Shown one piece after another: positions 1 through 12,615 of a stretch of 64,000 nt of DNA (its first letter is position 1; every line of letters starts with the position of its first letter). Where the stretch lies: assembly GCA_024114885.1 (NCBI GenBank), contig CP099426.1:248001-312000 (forward strand). Reading direction: 5' to 3'. The DNA comes from Septoria linicola (lineage: Eukaryota; Ascomycota; Dothideomycetes; Mycosphaerellales; Mycosphaerellaceae). The notes under the pieces were generated by a model. It had not been told where the DNA came from and did not search any database. It was given only the letters and a program-made list of their open reading frames with translations. Both the position numbers and the translations under genes were made by a program.

Positions 1-779
1 TTACTACTATAGCGATTAATATAGTTAAGCCTAGGCCCGCTTTCGAGCTTTACGAGTAGACTAATAATATTCTTCTATTATTTAATAATATCTATTAAAT
101 TATTCTAAGTATCTACGTGCCTATAAAGTACAGCTCTCGAATAATAGCTTATAAGTCTTTAATCGACGAGAGAGCTAAGTTAATAATTATACCGATTAAA
201 TACGTTCGAAAGCTTTAAGTCAGTATAACCCCTCTTAGTAATATTACTATAGAAGGAGTCGAAGGTAAGATTACTTTTATTAGGTACTACCTAGAGGTAC
301 TAATCGATACCTTTAGCGTAAGAGTTACGATACTATTTCTAGTCTTACTAGTAAACGGCCCGATCTTACTTAGCCGACTATAGGCGCGACAGGTACGCCT
401 AGCTTCTAAGAACTACGATAATAGCTTATAGGAAGGCTTAATTAGTACTCTAGACGGCTATATTATTATATTTACCGGTTTTAATAGCTATAGTAATATA
501 CGTACTATAGAATAAGTCCTAGGAAAAGCTAGAGTACTAAGGAATTAGCTCTAGTCGATAGTATAAGTATAGTAGAGGCTCTAATATAGGTATCGCGTTA
601 AGATTCGATAGAAGTCGGTATCTAGACTCTAACTTTTAGTAATTATTAGCTAAAGAATATAGAGTATACCGTCGAGGACTCTAGATCTTATAATAGCGAG
701 GAGTAGGAGGAGGGATTATAAGCTTTTTAAGCTTCTACTACTTTTTCTATATAAGGTTTAGTAGTTAGAAGTAAAAACT
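1..779 (+). mobile_element. gypsy-type element copy 1, left part (truncated by window)
   Basis: This stretch matches, in reverse complement, about 20,557-21,325 of the second copy. It continues after the nested insertion at 7493. It is the part upstream of pol and may be the end of a gag-like region. I read decayed coding sequence on the plus strand with frequent TAG but could not assign a domain. The left end lies outside the window. The last five bases (775-779, AAACT) are the left target-site duplicate of the nested element. Confidence 0.75.
775..779. repeat. target-site duplication (left), AAACT
   Basis: AAACT directly precedes the 5' LTR and is repeated directly after the 3' LTR at 7493-7497. 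The uninterrupted sequence in copy 2 (minus strand, near 20,551-20,560) carries it once, confirming a 5-base duplication typical of Ty3/gypsy integrases. Confidence 0.88.
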
Positions 780-951
780 TATAAGAGCTAGGTAAGGTTA
801 AAGGCTAAGACTCGCCTTAGGCTCGTAGGCTTAGCGCACGGTATAACTATAGTGCACGTATATATCCGAAAGGAGGCAAGAATTAGTCTTACGATATCCT
901 AATAGTCTTATTAGGAGGGCGCTCTATATATTACTATATATCTCTTTTATA
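780..951 (+). repeat. 5' LTR of nested gypsy element
   Basis: 172 bases, starting TATAAGAGC and ending CTTTTATA. The ends read TA...TA, as TG...CA would after RIP. It pairs with 7321-7492; the differences I could align are transitions. Confidence 0.9.
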
Positions 952-1299
952 ATTCTAATTCTTCTCCTTTCGAGGATAGTAATCTATAGAGGCCTATAGC
1001 TCCCCGACGTAACGTAGGCACGGCGCCGCTAGGGCTCGTAATAGGCGAAGTAGACGATTAAGGTAATCTTATAGATACTAACGAGGTTTAAGAGTAGGAG
1101 TCTACTAGTATAACCGAAGACGGTACGTAGGTAGAGCGTATATAGCTTGAAGCTAAGAACTAGGAACTACGTCGTCGCTTAGAGGTACGCGCTCTATAAC
1201 GAGAGAATAATCGGCTCCTTATAGAGTTAGAATCTCTATTCTCGGTTACTCCTAGTACTCTCGATATTAGCGATCTTAAAGACGACGCTACTACTAGTG

Positions 1300-2130
1300 T
1301 TACAGGTAGTATACTTTACGATAGCGCGTCGTATACGCGATATAAAGGTCCTAAAGTTAGAGAACCTTATACCTTTAAAAGCGAGATAGTCTAAGAGGCG
1401 AGAGAGTTTATTCGTAGTCTCGAAGTAATCTTCCTTAATAGTCTATAAGAGTTTAGTATAGAAGATTCGAAGGTCCTATATAGTATTATATAGCTCGTAG
1501 GCGAGGCGTAAGAGACCTAGTATAACGAACACTCTAAGGTAATACCTCTAGACTATACTTAGACTAAGTTTAAGCGCTTTATCTATAACGTTATTAGGGA
1601 TTAGGCGAATCGTACGATCCTCGTAATAGTCGAGTATAAGAAGGCCTAATAGAGTAAGGGCTAAGGGGTACGTTAGTTCGCTATAGAGCTAGGCTACTTA
1701 GAGTCTTAACTAGGCGACTATACTAAAGCGTAGCTAGTACGCTAGCTCCTTATAAAGTTAAAGCTAGCGCTTTAACGAGAGATTATTAAGAATTATACTA
1801 TGCCTAGTAAGCGCGCTAATTTAGTTATATTAGTAAGGCGCCTAGAGTAAGCCGATAGAGTAATTCCTATATAGTATAACTAGGGTAGAAGCTAGAGTAA
1901 TAGAGACCGTGAGCGCGATACGTACTCGAAGCGTAAGCGCGTAGAGAGTAATACTCTTATACGTAGACGCGACGATAGTCTAGGAGGGAATAGTACGCGT
2001 CGCTCCGGCGACAAAGGTTCTACTCGCTCTATTATAGGCTATAAGTATTTAGAATACTATAGCTATAAGTAGAAGGGGTATATTAGTACTAATCCTATCT
2101 ACCCTAACCGAAGCGCCCGAGACGATAGTA
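1300..2130 (+). pseudogene. decayed gag of nested gypsy element
   Basis: On the plus strand this reads as a charged, gag-like region ending in a region resembling a CCHC zinc knuckle near 2035-2090, in which the cysteine positions read tyrosine (TGC/TGT to TAC/TAT, a G-to-A change expected from RIP). Many in-frame TAG codons. Position directly upstream of pol supports gag; boundaries are approximate. Confidence 0.6.
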
Positions 2131-2199
2131 AGAAGCCGTCGGTACGTAAGGTTACTATAGAGACGCTAAAAAAAGAGAAGGTGTTAGAGAAGGACTACG

Positions 2200-5100
2200 A
2201 CCTCTAGACACCGAGCTTAGTAGCGATATATACCTCCTCGTATAAGTCGTAAATACGACTTACCTAGAGGGCGTAGTCGAGGCGTAGAGTAGGCTTAAGC
2301 TAGCCTAATTCCTCCTTAATAATACTACTAATATTAACGTAGTATTAAGATCCTTTATCTTATAATACGGTATTACGGCTCGAACTAATACTACCTTGCC
2401 CCTAGCTACCTCGTTTATTAGAGAATTAGGGTATTATTATAGCGTATACTATATACGCGTATAGCTCGTAGACTCTATAGGAGTAGAGCGTATAGTAGGC
2501 GTAATCTTTTATACCTACGATATACCGACCTCTAATATAATCTTAAGTCGACTATAGAGGCGTGCTTATCGTATACGAGTCGATAGCGGCTCGAATAAGT
2601 AGACCTATAGCGATACTTTTAAAAACGTTAAGGTTAGGGAAGCCTATAAGTTTTTTAAGGACTTAAAGTATATACTAACTATATATATAGTAGTAATAAG
2701 TAAGATAGGCGAAGGCGGAGAGCTTGACTCTCTTCCTCCTAAGTTCTAATAGTTCTCCGATATCCTAAACTCGATAGAAGAAATAAGGAGCAAGCTAGTA
2801 GATAGCGTAGAGTATGCGATTAAACTACGTCTAGGTACCGTTCTACCCTTTAGGCCGCTATATTACTAGTTAGGTAAGGAGCTAGAGGAATTAAAGAAGT
2901 ATCTTACTATAGGCCTTAAGCACGATTAGATCGAGCGTAGCGTTAGCGAGGTAGGTACGCCTATCCTATTTATACTAAAGAAAGATAGTAAACTAAGGCT
3001 ATATATCGACTACTAAGGGTTAAACGAGATTACTATTAAGAATAGGTACCTACTTCTCTTAATTAGCGAGACGCTAGATAGGCTTATAGGAGCCGTATAG
3101 TTTACGACTCTAGACCTTATAGATATATACTATCGGATTCGTATCAAGCCTAGCGACTACTAGAAGACTATGTTCCGTACGCGCTATAGCTACTTCTAGT
3201 ATAAAGTAATACTATTTAGCCTAACTAACGCTCTAGCTACGTTCTAGGCGTATATTAACCGTACTTTAGTAGGTTTAGTCGATACGTACTACGTAGTATA
3301 CCTTAATAATATTCTTATCTATAGTAAGAGCCGCGCGGACTACGTACGCGACGTATACGACGTACTTACGCGTCTCTAGAAGTTCAGACTCTATACTTAA
3401 AGAGCGAAGTATAAATTCTAGTAGAAGGAAGTCGATTTCCTAGGCTTCGTAGTAACTACTAGAGGGGTTACGATAGATCTACGTAGGATAGACGTAATCG
3501 CGGCGTAGCTAACGCCTATAACGCTCGTAGAGGTTTAATCCTTCCTTAGGTTTACTAACTTCTACTAGCGTTTTATTTTTAAATACTCTAGAGTAGTATC
3601 TCCTCTTATAGCGTTATCTAAGGGCGCCGTAGTAGGTAAGAAGCCGGGCCTACTTAAGTAGACCGTACGAGAGGAGTAGGCGTTTGCCGAGTTAAAAAGG
3701 CGTTTTTCTATAGTACCGCTACTAAGGCACTTTAACCCTACGCTTAGGTTATAGGTCGAGAGCGACGCCTCTAATTACGTAATTACTATAATCCTTAGCT
3801 AACTCTTCGGGTCTAAATAGTACTCTATTATATTTATATCTAGGAAGATAATTACTATAGAGTATAATTACAAGATATACGATAAGGAGCTTCTTATAGT
3901 AGTTAAGGCTTTTAAAGCGTAGAGGCCGTACCTCGAAGGCGCTCTATATACGATCGACGTACTAGTCGACTATACTAACCTTTGTAGGTTTATAGGCGTA
4001 AAGAAGTTAACTAGTAGGCAAGCTCGCTAGGCTACCTTCCTAGCCCTATTCGACTTCGTTATAACGTACTAGGTAGGTAAGCGAAACCTAGCCGACGCGC
4101 TGTCGAGGCGTAGCGATTACGCTATAGAGGTAGTAGAGGTAACTAACCTTCTACCTACCCTATAGACTAAGTTATAGCTATAGGATAGTTAGAGTACGAG
4201 AGACGTAGGCGGACCGCTCGTAGCTCGTATCTATACGACTTATAAAGAATAGTATTCTTCGATAGAGAGAAGTACTAACTCTAACCCGTAGTAGTAGTTT
4301 TCAACGCTTATACGAGTAGTAGGTGTAATTACTAAGGGCGAGGAGCCGTACGTAAATATCTTAGACTTAATCCTTAGATATACTCGCGCGCTAGTATAGG
4401 CTAAACTAAGTATAAGCGTAGTATACTCGTAAGCGATAAGTAATAGCGGCTAGTTCGAACAATATACTATAAGAGAGAGAAACCTCTAGGTAGACGATTT
4501 ACTATACGTACCTAAGGACTACGCCTTACGGACGTAGGTAATTCGTATATATTACGATAATGCCCTTATAGGCTATTTTAGTAAGGATAAGACTATCTTA
4601 CTAGTATGAAGGAAGTACTAGTAGCTAGAGATAACTAAGGATATCGTATAATACGTAGAATCCTATAGGAGTTACTAGAAGGTAAAAGCGCGTCGCTATC
4701 GACTATATAGCGAGCTAACTACGCTACCTATACCGGATCGTTCGTTCTAAGAATTAACTTAGGATTTTATTACGGACCTTCTACTAAGTAAGCGAGGAGT
4801 ATACGTATATAATACGATTCTAGTTATTATCGACCGATATACGAAAATAGTTATCTTTATACTAACTACGAAGAGGTATACTAGTAGTAACCTCGTAGGA
4901 GTCTTAATATTAGAAGTAATTAGGCATTATAGTATGCCTATAGGCATTATTAGCGATAGAGGGTCTATATTTACGAGTTAGTTCTAGTCTGACTTCTACT
5001 ACGAGGCGTATATAAAGCGTAAGCTAAGTATAGCGTTCTATCTATAAACGGATAGGTAAACCGAAAGAGCGAATTAGACGCTTAAGACTTACCTACGTAT

Positions 5101-5800
5101 CTACTACGTAGAGTAGTAAGATAACTAGGCAGACCTATTAGTACAAGCCGAGTTCGTATATAATAATAGTACGTATACGATATTAAAAATGTTACTATTT
5201 ATAGTACTATATAGTTTTAATCCGGAGCTAGTAACGAGTAGGCGAGAAGCTTAGAGCGCGCTTCCTAAAAGGGAGGTACTAGCCGCTAAGGAAGCTATAG
5301 AAAGATTAAAGAAGAACTATAAGACGCTAAGTAAACGCTAGCGAGAAGTAAGCGAAGCGTAGGCTAGGTACTTTAATAATAGGTATTAGGCTAAGGAATA
5401 TAAGGTCGGCGACATAGTCTTACTATCGATAAAGAACCTACGATTAAAGGTCTTTTCGAAGAAGTTAGTAGATAAGTTTACTAGGCCTTTTAAGGTAATT
5501 AACGTAGTAGGGAAGTAGGCGTACTACTTAGCCCTACTACTAGACGCTCTTATCTATAACGTATTTTATATATCGCTTCTAGAACCTTAGAAAGGTAGCG
5601 AGACGTAGGTAGAGAGTATACTACTCGCGGACTACTAGAGTAAATAGGAAGTTAAGAAGATCTTTAGAACTCGAGTAAGGAAGAGCGTACGCTAGTACTT
5701 AATCCGCTAGTAGGGCTAGCCTAAAGAGTACGACTAGTAGGAACCTAAAGAATATATTAGTAGCTATATAGTACTAGACGTATTCGAAGCGTAGCGCGTA
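2200..5800 (+). pseudogene. decayed pol (RT, RNase H, integrase) of nested gypsy element
   Basis: RT block A/B is readable at about 2950-3035 (a PILFILKKDSKLRLYIDY-like stretch). The catalytic YLDD box at 3299-3310 now reads YLNN because both GAT codons became AAT in TGAT context. RNase H follows at about 3650-4100. Integrase is recognisable from the core read VIIDRYTK near 4830, SDRG near 4955 and the TERAN stretch near 5060. In-frame stops are almost all TAG. The 5690-5800 region is where a C-terminal chromodomain would lie, but I could not confirm one. Confidence 0.85.
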
Positions 5801-5824
5801 AGCGAGCGCGTAGTAAGATAGAAG

Positions 5825-5872
5825 CGCTAAGGCACTAATACGCTAAGGCACTAATACGCTAAGGCACTAATA
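5825..5872. repeat. 3 x 16-base tandem repeat
   Basis: Three exact copies of CGCTAAGGCACTAATA lie end to end just after the integrase region. Each unit keeps a CA dinucleotide, unlike its surroundings. Confidence 0.9.
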
Positions 5873-5889
5873 CGGCGATACTAAGTACT

Positions 5890-7320
5890 AAGCGCTAAAC
5901 CTATATTTAGAAGTAAACTTTAAATTTAAGAAGGTAAGAAAATTACTAAGGTATTTAGGACATATCGAAGCGTAAACTATGTTATTTATATACGCCTACT
6001 AAGTAGGTCGTATAGTGCCTGTAGGCAAGAAGCAAGAATCTAACTATAGCCTATATAGGCGCGAGCGGAGTATAAGAGGCGTAGGTAAGGAGCGAGCGAA
6101 ACGCTTATACGTCGTCCTTAGAGAGCGCGTCGTCGTTAGCGTTTCTACCGCTATCGACGTTTCCGCTACTAGAGGCGCTACCCTCGTCCTTATCCTTATC
6201 CTCGTCTACCTTCTTGTTAGATACTACGTCCTCGGAGAGCTTACTCTCCTCCTAGTTACTACTCTCGAGGTAGGTAGCCTCTATAGTAGCGTCTAGGGTA
6301 TCGCTAGAGGCGCCTACTATATAGTTAGTCTACGAAGAGCATTAGTATCGTACGAGGATCGTATAGGAAAAGTAGGTATATCTCGTACTATAGCTTAAAT
6401 ATAGCTACTATAAAGTTAGACTAGCGCTAGGTCTCTACTAGACTAGCGACGGATATCGCGCTAGCTAGTAGCGAGCCGAGTACGCTCGCTTTACGTAGCG
6501 TATTCTAGCCGCTAACGGCTTTACCCTTATTACTAGTAAAGACCCTCTTAGCGGTCTTAATAGAGGTATAGAGGGCCTTTAGGCGGCGCTTTACCTACTC
6601 TTTACGTATACCCTTAGGAAGGGTCTCTAGCTACTCGCGGTAGTATAGTACGTAGCGCGCCTACCGCTTAAGGTTTCTATTAGTAATCCTCTTATAGGGG
6701 TAGTATTAGCGCTTATAGCGCTAATACTTAACCTTCTAACTAGGCTTTATTACCCTGTTATATACTAGCTCGTCGTCTATACGTAGTCCGTTAGTAGTTA
6801 AAGCGTAGTTAAGGAGTATTCGAAGATCTATACTATCGTAGGTATACTTAATATAGTAGAGGTAGATCTCGACATCGCTATAGCCTCTAATATTATCGAC
6901 AGTATAGGGTAGGCGGTTTAGGACTACGACTCGGGTACGCTTCGGTAGTATTATACTTACGTTAGTAGTACGGTAATCGTGTAGAGACACTAGCTTACTA
7001 AGGATATAGAAAATATTATATACGTAGAAAGAAAGTCTAAGAGAGAGTTAGAAGAGTTTTTAAAGAATATACTCGAGCCTAGCGACGTAGTCGCTATAGT
7101 AGAGATTATGTTACTATATAAACGTAAACATATATAGTAACCCTTTACTTCGTAGCGCGTATTTACGTAATACGTTAAAGGTCTATAGGTATAACGCGTT
7201 AGAGACGCGACAAGCGCGGAATATACAAAGTATATTATAAAGACTAAATAGGCAGCCTAGAATATAACCTATTAAGTAAAGGTGTCGCTAAGGGTAGCTC
7301 CCTTAGGGAGAGGAGATAGT
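5890..7320. other. long 3' region of nested gypsy element, no sense coding recognised
   Basis: About 1.4 kb between the integrase relic and the 3' LTR. I recognise no retroviral domain on the plus strand. On the minus strand a reading frame at 6736-6990 is open and the same frame continues downstream with scattered stops. It may be a decayed antisense gene or chance. Confidence 0.4.
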
Positions 7321-7492
7321 TATAAGAGCTAGGTAAGGTTAAAGGCTAAGACCCGCCTTAGGCTCGTAGGCTTAGCGTATAGTATAACTATAGTACGCGT
7401 ATATATCCGAAAGGAGGCAAGAATTAGTCTTACGATATCCTAATAGTCTTATTAGGAGGGCGCTCTATATATTACTATATACCCCTTTTATA
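7321..7492 (+). repeat. 3' LTR of nested gypsy element
   Basis: 172 bases, same termini as 780-951, directly followed by AAACT (7493-7497) and then the continuation of the interrupted host element. Confidence 0.9.
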
Positions 7493-10400
7493 AAACTCTA
7501 CTTAGAGAGGTTAGCTAGTAGAACGTTCCGTAGTTACCTTTTTAAACGATAATTACGTTATACCTCCTATACTATACTTTAAACTATACTAGTAGTATAG
7601 ATAGATAAGCGATTAGTACTAGTATTCGTTTACGGTTACTAATAGCTCTAAACTCCTAGAGAATTAAGTCTTTAACTATCTTATATAGTAGTTATCGTAT
7701 ATAAAGGTAATTTACTTTAGGGACTATTTTATAGCTAACTTAATTAGATAAAGTACTTCTCTATAATAGTAGCTCGAACTATTAAGACGGGTTAATTATA
7801 GCTAGACTTAAATATAGTATAACTATCTTATAGTAGTAGCTATCGAAGGTAATATCGCTAAATTTAGCTAAAATAGTTAACTTAAGAAGCTTTTACTAGC
7901 TACTAGCGAAGCTAAGCTAGCTTATACTAGCGAGCGAGACTTATACTAGGGCATTAGGTATAGTTTTAACGATACTATACTAGTGTCTTAGTCGAGCTAG
8001 GGTTCGAATTATAGAGGCGAATACTTGATAATTGCCTATACGAAGCTTAGAGAGGCGGAGCTAGCTATCTAAGAACCTAGACTCTACGACGAGGTTATTT
8101 CCGATAAAGTAGACGACGAGCTTAGCGAAGAGACGTATATTATCTCGGCCGCTATTAATATAGTAGCGGAGAGAGCTTATAATAAAGAAGCTACAAGGTA
8201 GCGGAAGCTAGATAATTATATTAGCGCCTATACTCTTTATAAGCGAGTTACTAACAAGATTAAACTAGTAAATACGGACATTACTATAACTAACGGCTTA
8301 AACCCTAGCGGATTAAAGGACTAGCGACGGACTTATATTAAGAAGGAAGTAGCTATACTACCTAGTACTAGACCTTATAATAGTAAGTACCTAACTAAGA
8401 GGTTCTCGACGATCGAGCCTAGATTACGTCTTACGCCTAAACGGCTTATAAAGTTTAAACCTAGTATAGAGCTACTACTAAAGGAGCTAGATTTGTTATA
8501 CTATATACTAAGGAATCGAGAAGCTACTTTTACGTAGGACTTTACGTATTTAGGCCGAATTAATCCTAATATTACTCTACTATAGAAGATTCGAATAGTT
8601 CCTTACGAGCTATAGTAGTATCTAGGCTTTAAGCTAAACCTATCTCTATAGTATATCGTAGAAGATATACTAAGACAACGAATCTAAGCTAGAACTCTTA
8701 AGCTATACTATAGTGCCTATCGAAACCTGTACTTCCTTATTAGTAAGAAGACAGAGGTAGGTAAGCTAAAGAAGTATCGGTTAATTAATATAGCTTAGAA
8801 GTTTAATTAAGTTACTATAAGAGATTCGAACTTACTACCCGACGCTAAGAGCTTCTCTAAGGACTTTACCGGTTACGCGCTAGCCTCGTTAGTTAATATC
8901 TTCTCTAGATATAACTAAATCCTACTCGATAAGTTATATAGAGACCTTATAGGCTTTAACTTACTACTAGGTTTGTTATAGTAGATAACGTTACTATAAG
9001 GAGCTATGAATTCTATTACCTAGTTCGTTCGTATTATTAATCAAGTACTTATAGAGTATGTCTTATATAAGGTATAGCCGTTCCTTAATAATATTAGTAT
9101 TAAAGGGCCTAAGACGAAGTACGATAGTAAAGAGGTTAAACCTAGCCTCCGCTATTACGTTATTAAATATATTATAGCTATAGACGACGTTCTCTATAAT
9201 ATAGAACGAGCTAATATAATAGTAGCTTTTAATAAGCTATAGCTCTATTACGAATAACTAGTAATCGTTAGTTACCTTACTAGTATCGATAGTCGCTATC
9301 TAGACTTCGTAAGAGTAGCGAAGATTAAGAAATAGCCGACGCTAGAGAATTAGAAGGAGGTCTAAATCTTCCTTAGCGTAGTTACGTACTACCGCGTCTA
9401 GGTTAAAGGTTTTACGATTATCCTCGCTCCGCTATTTAAACTCTTATAGAAGGATACTAAGTTTTAATAGACTACTAAACACTAACTAGCTAAAGACGTC
9501 GTCTTAAAGGCACTAGTTTCAGCCCTAGCCCTAGTTACTCTTAACTTTAGAGAAGGAGTAGGACTTATTATCGTAGGTATAGATTCGAGTAGTAAAGGTT
9601 AAAGATATACGCTTTCCTAATATAATCGAGACGAGCTACTTCTCTACTATCTAGTTCGATATAAGTCTAGCCTATTTAACCTAGTAGAGGTTAAGTACGA
9701 TACTAGAAAGCGCGAATGCCTTAGTATACTAAAGGTATTAAAGAAGCTAAAACTATAGCTGTTCGGAGTATACTTCTAACTAGAGATTAATATAAATACT
9801 CTTATTTACTAGCTTAATAAGGCTATCTCTAATTTACCGAATATAGTAATAATACGCTAGCTAGTATAGATCTACCTCTTCGACTTTAACGTTATATATA
9901 TTCCTAGTAAGAAGTATATAGCTCCGGATTCGCTATTAAGGAAGCCTATTACGCCTAAAGATATAGAGGCTATAGAATAGGAAGAAGACGTAGATCTAAT
10001 AATTAACGAGTAATTCTTCGATACCTTTTACGTTAACGCTTTCTCTATATAGGTAATTTAGAGCGAGCTACCTATAATTAATAAGATCTACTCTTAGGAG
10101 TTAATAAATATCGCTTTCGTACTTATATAGATATAAAGACCTAAGAGAGTTTCTAATAATAAGTATAAGCAGTTAAGGAAGAAGTGTCGGCTATTTTATA
10201 TTAAAAATAACTAGCTCTAGCGCTAGGAGCGAGTAGCTAGACCTCTATAGCGAGTTATCGATAAACCTAAAGTACGAGCTCGTATTATTAAGGTATACTA
10301 TTATAAGAACAGTTACTATAGCGCTAAATAGACGTATAATCTTATCTAGAAACGATAATAGTAAGATAGAGTCTAGGCTTAAATCTCGCTCGCTATTCGG

Positions 10401-12590
10401 TAGTATACTGTTTATAGTCTTTAGTATAGACGATAGGTACCTAGAGAACTACAAATCCCGCTCTAAGTTACGGTCGGCTAGAGGTAGTATATCGACGGCT
10501 TATATGTCTCGAAGAACTGTTCGTTAATAGTTATACGCGAATCTCTATCGCGCTAGCTAGAAGTATATATGTTCTAGTGCCTAGTAAAGAGTATCTTCTT
10601 AGTATAGATAGTAAGGTTTATATAGGAAGAGATCTTTTACTAGTAGGGTACCGCTATAGAAGTTATTCTCGATAACTATAAGACTAACCTTAGTAACGTA
10701 GAGAAGCTACTACTATCGTATAGTATTAAACGTATTAATATTTCGCTATACTACTCTTAGTCTAACGCTATCGTTAAAGTTAGCTATAAGACAATATTAG
10801 ACGCTTACTTAAAGCTCTCTAATAGCGGCCTTTATACGATTCGTAACTATATTCTAGCTGTTCTATAGGTAGAGAGAACGATAATAGTCTCTACTACTAG
10901 CCTAATACTGTCGGAGGTAATAATTAAGCGTAACGTAGTACTACTAATCGAGCTAGAATACTATACCTTCTAGATTATAGATTAGGGCAAGGTTAAGACT
11001 AGAGTAGAGCTTCTTACGATTCGAGCTTAAGCTCTAGAAGCTATAGAAACGACTATAGAAGAAGGACGACTATATTAATAGCGTCTCCGAGAATAGAATA
11101 AGGCGTACTTCGATAAATATCGCTATATAGATCTTATAGTACTAAAGGAAAGAGATCTCGTATTAGTATACTACTCTAAGTTAAAAACTAGCTTCTCCTA
11201 TAAGCTTACGTTTAGGTAAGAAGGCCTTTTTAAAGTATCTAAAGTATTATAGAGAGGTATATTATATAAGCTTAAGAAACTAGATAGCTCTAAATAGGAG
11301 TATATCTATAAGAGAATAGACTTTAAGAAATATATCTTTCTACGAGAAAACCTAAAGCTAGTTCTAGATTAGGTTAAACTAGAAGAAGTACCGCTACTAA
11401 TAGAGAAGGTTATAGAACTAGGCCTTCTACCTAGGTATAAGTATCTATAGATCTTTATTAGTAAGCTATTAGTAATAACTTAAGAAGAAAGAGAGAGTTA
11501 TATACGCTAGCTACTAACGGAGCTTAAAGAAGAAGTAGAAGACTTAGTAAGCTAAAGGCTAAAGCTAGCTCGGTAGAGCTAAAGAAGTAGAAATTCGATA
11601 GGCGATACTTAATTAGAGGTATAAGCTAAGATCTAGCTACTAAAGCCTAGCCTCTACTATAAAAGAGCTAATCTTCCTAAGTCTGTACTATCTTAAGCGC
11701 TTCTTTTAATCCTAAAGCTACTATTAAGCTCTAATCGGAGCTTCCTAAGCTTATAATTTACTAGACTAGTATAAATCTAGCTAAATCTTAGCTGTCCTAA
11801 GTACTTCTTTTATTCCTAGAGCTACTATCGAGCTCTAATCTAAGCTTCCTAAGCTCCTCTTTTACTAGATTAGTAGAAATCTAGCTAATCCTAACTATCT
11901 CGACGCTATTTTCTATAGCTAAGATAAGTATCTATATAGCTAGTTACTCTCCTAAGCTTAACTTTTAAATATAGATTTTGTATCTATTAGCTAACCTACT
12001 ATCCTACTCCTTTTTCTAAGTCCCGAGCCTACTATCGCTATAAAAGTTAGCTATCCCGAGCTACTTTCTACTACTAGGTCTTAAAAATCTAAGCTAGACC
12101 TATACTCCTAAAGCTCTTTTCTACTAGTAATTTCTAAGGTTAGTACTACGATCTACCTTCCTAGAGCCTTTTTCTATTATTGATCGGCGAAGTAAGATAG
12201 TGATTTTCTGTCCTAAAGGTCCTTTTACTACTAATTTTTGCCTGACTAAAGGAATCGCTAAAAATATTAGTTTCTAGTAGAGAATTCTTAAAGTTTAAGC
12301 TTTTCGGCCTATATAAACGTAGAGAAGCTTGAATCCTTAGCGATAACGGCTCTAATAGCTCCTTTCTAGCTGTTAATTATAGCGCTAGTAGTCTCTTACG
12401 ATATATAAAGCGCGATCTAGTAAGTCGACTAGGTATACGAAAAATAAGGCTCTTTTAAGTTAGTAGAGATAACGACGACGACCTCTAAGTCTTAGTCCTC
12501 GTTAGCGATAGTAAGGTATATACTACTATAGTTAGTAGTAGCGTTAGTAGTATACGACGGCTACGGAAGCGTTAAGGTAAAGTAAACTTT
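7493..12590 (+). pseudogene. gypsy-type element copy 1, right part with decayed pol
   Basis: Resumes the element interrupted at 779. Plus-strand pol relics are readable: RT around 8700-9300 (an AIDDV stretch near 9180-9195), RNase H around 9500-9900 ending in a KKYIAPDSLLRKPIT-like stretch that matches the end of gypsy RNase H domains, then an integrase region around 10,150-11,100. From about 7500 to 11,450 it matches the reverse complement of 16,612-20,560. Stops are dominated by TAG. The right end is uncertain; I place it near the palindrome at 12,591. Confidence 0.8.
11697..11890. repeat. 104-base tandem duplication
   Basis: Two imperfect copies offset by 104 bases share the core around TTCTTTTAATCCTAAAGC and TCTAGCTAA. 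They lie downstream of the pol relic of copy 1. Divergence looks mostly transitional. Confidence 0.7.
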
Positions 12591-12615
12591 TAGTTATCTT
12601 TTTAAACGATAACTA

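Larger units (their letters stand above)
780..7492 (+). mobile_element. nested Ty3/gypsy LTR retrotransposon, RIP-inactivated
   Basis: A 6.7 kb element bounded by 172-base LTRs (780-951 and 7321-7492) and a 5-base AAACT duplication. Between the LTRs lie, in order, a decayed gag with a zinc-knuckle relic near 2035-2090, reverse transcriptase (about 2880-3450), RNase H (about 3650-4100) and integrase (about 4700-5600): the Ty3/gypsy order. A purine-rich tract (about 7305-7320) directly precedes the 3' LTR, as expected for a polypurine tract. All frames are full of TAG/TAA, so the element cannot move by itself. It inserted into an older element. Confidence 0.9.

Noticed and set aside
6015..6296. 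93-codon open frame in the gypsy element
   Set aside because: It lies in the long 3' region of a RIP-mutated element, has low-complexity leucine/valine composition and no ATG; likely chance.
7980..8030. tRNA T-loop-like GGTTCGAAT
   Set aside because: No cloverleaf can be built around it and it lies inside a retroelement, present again in the inverted copy.
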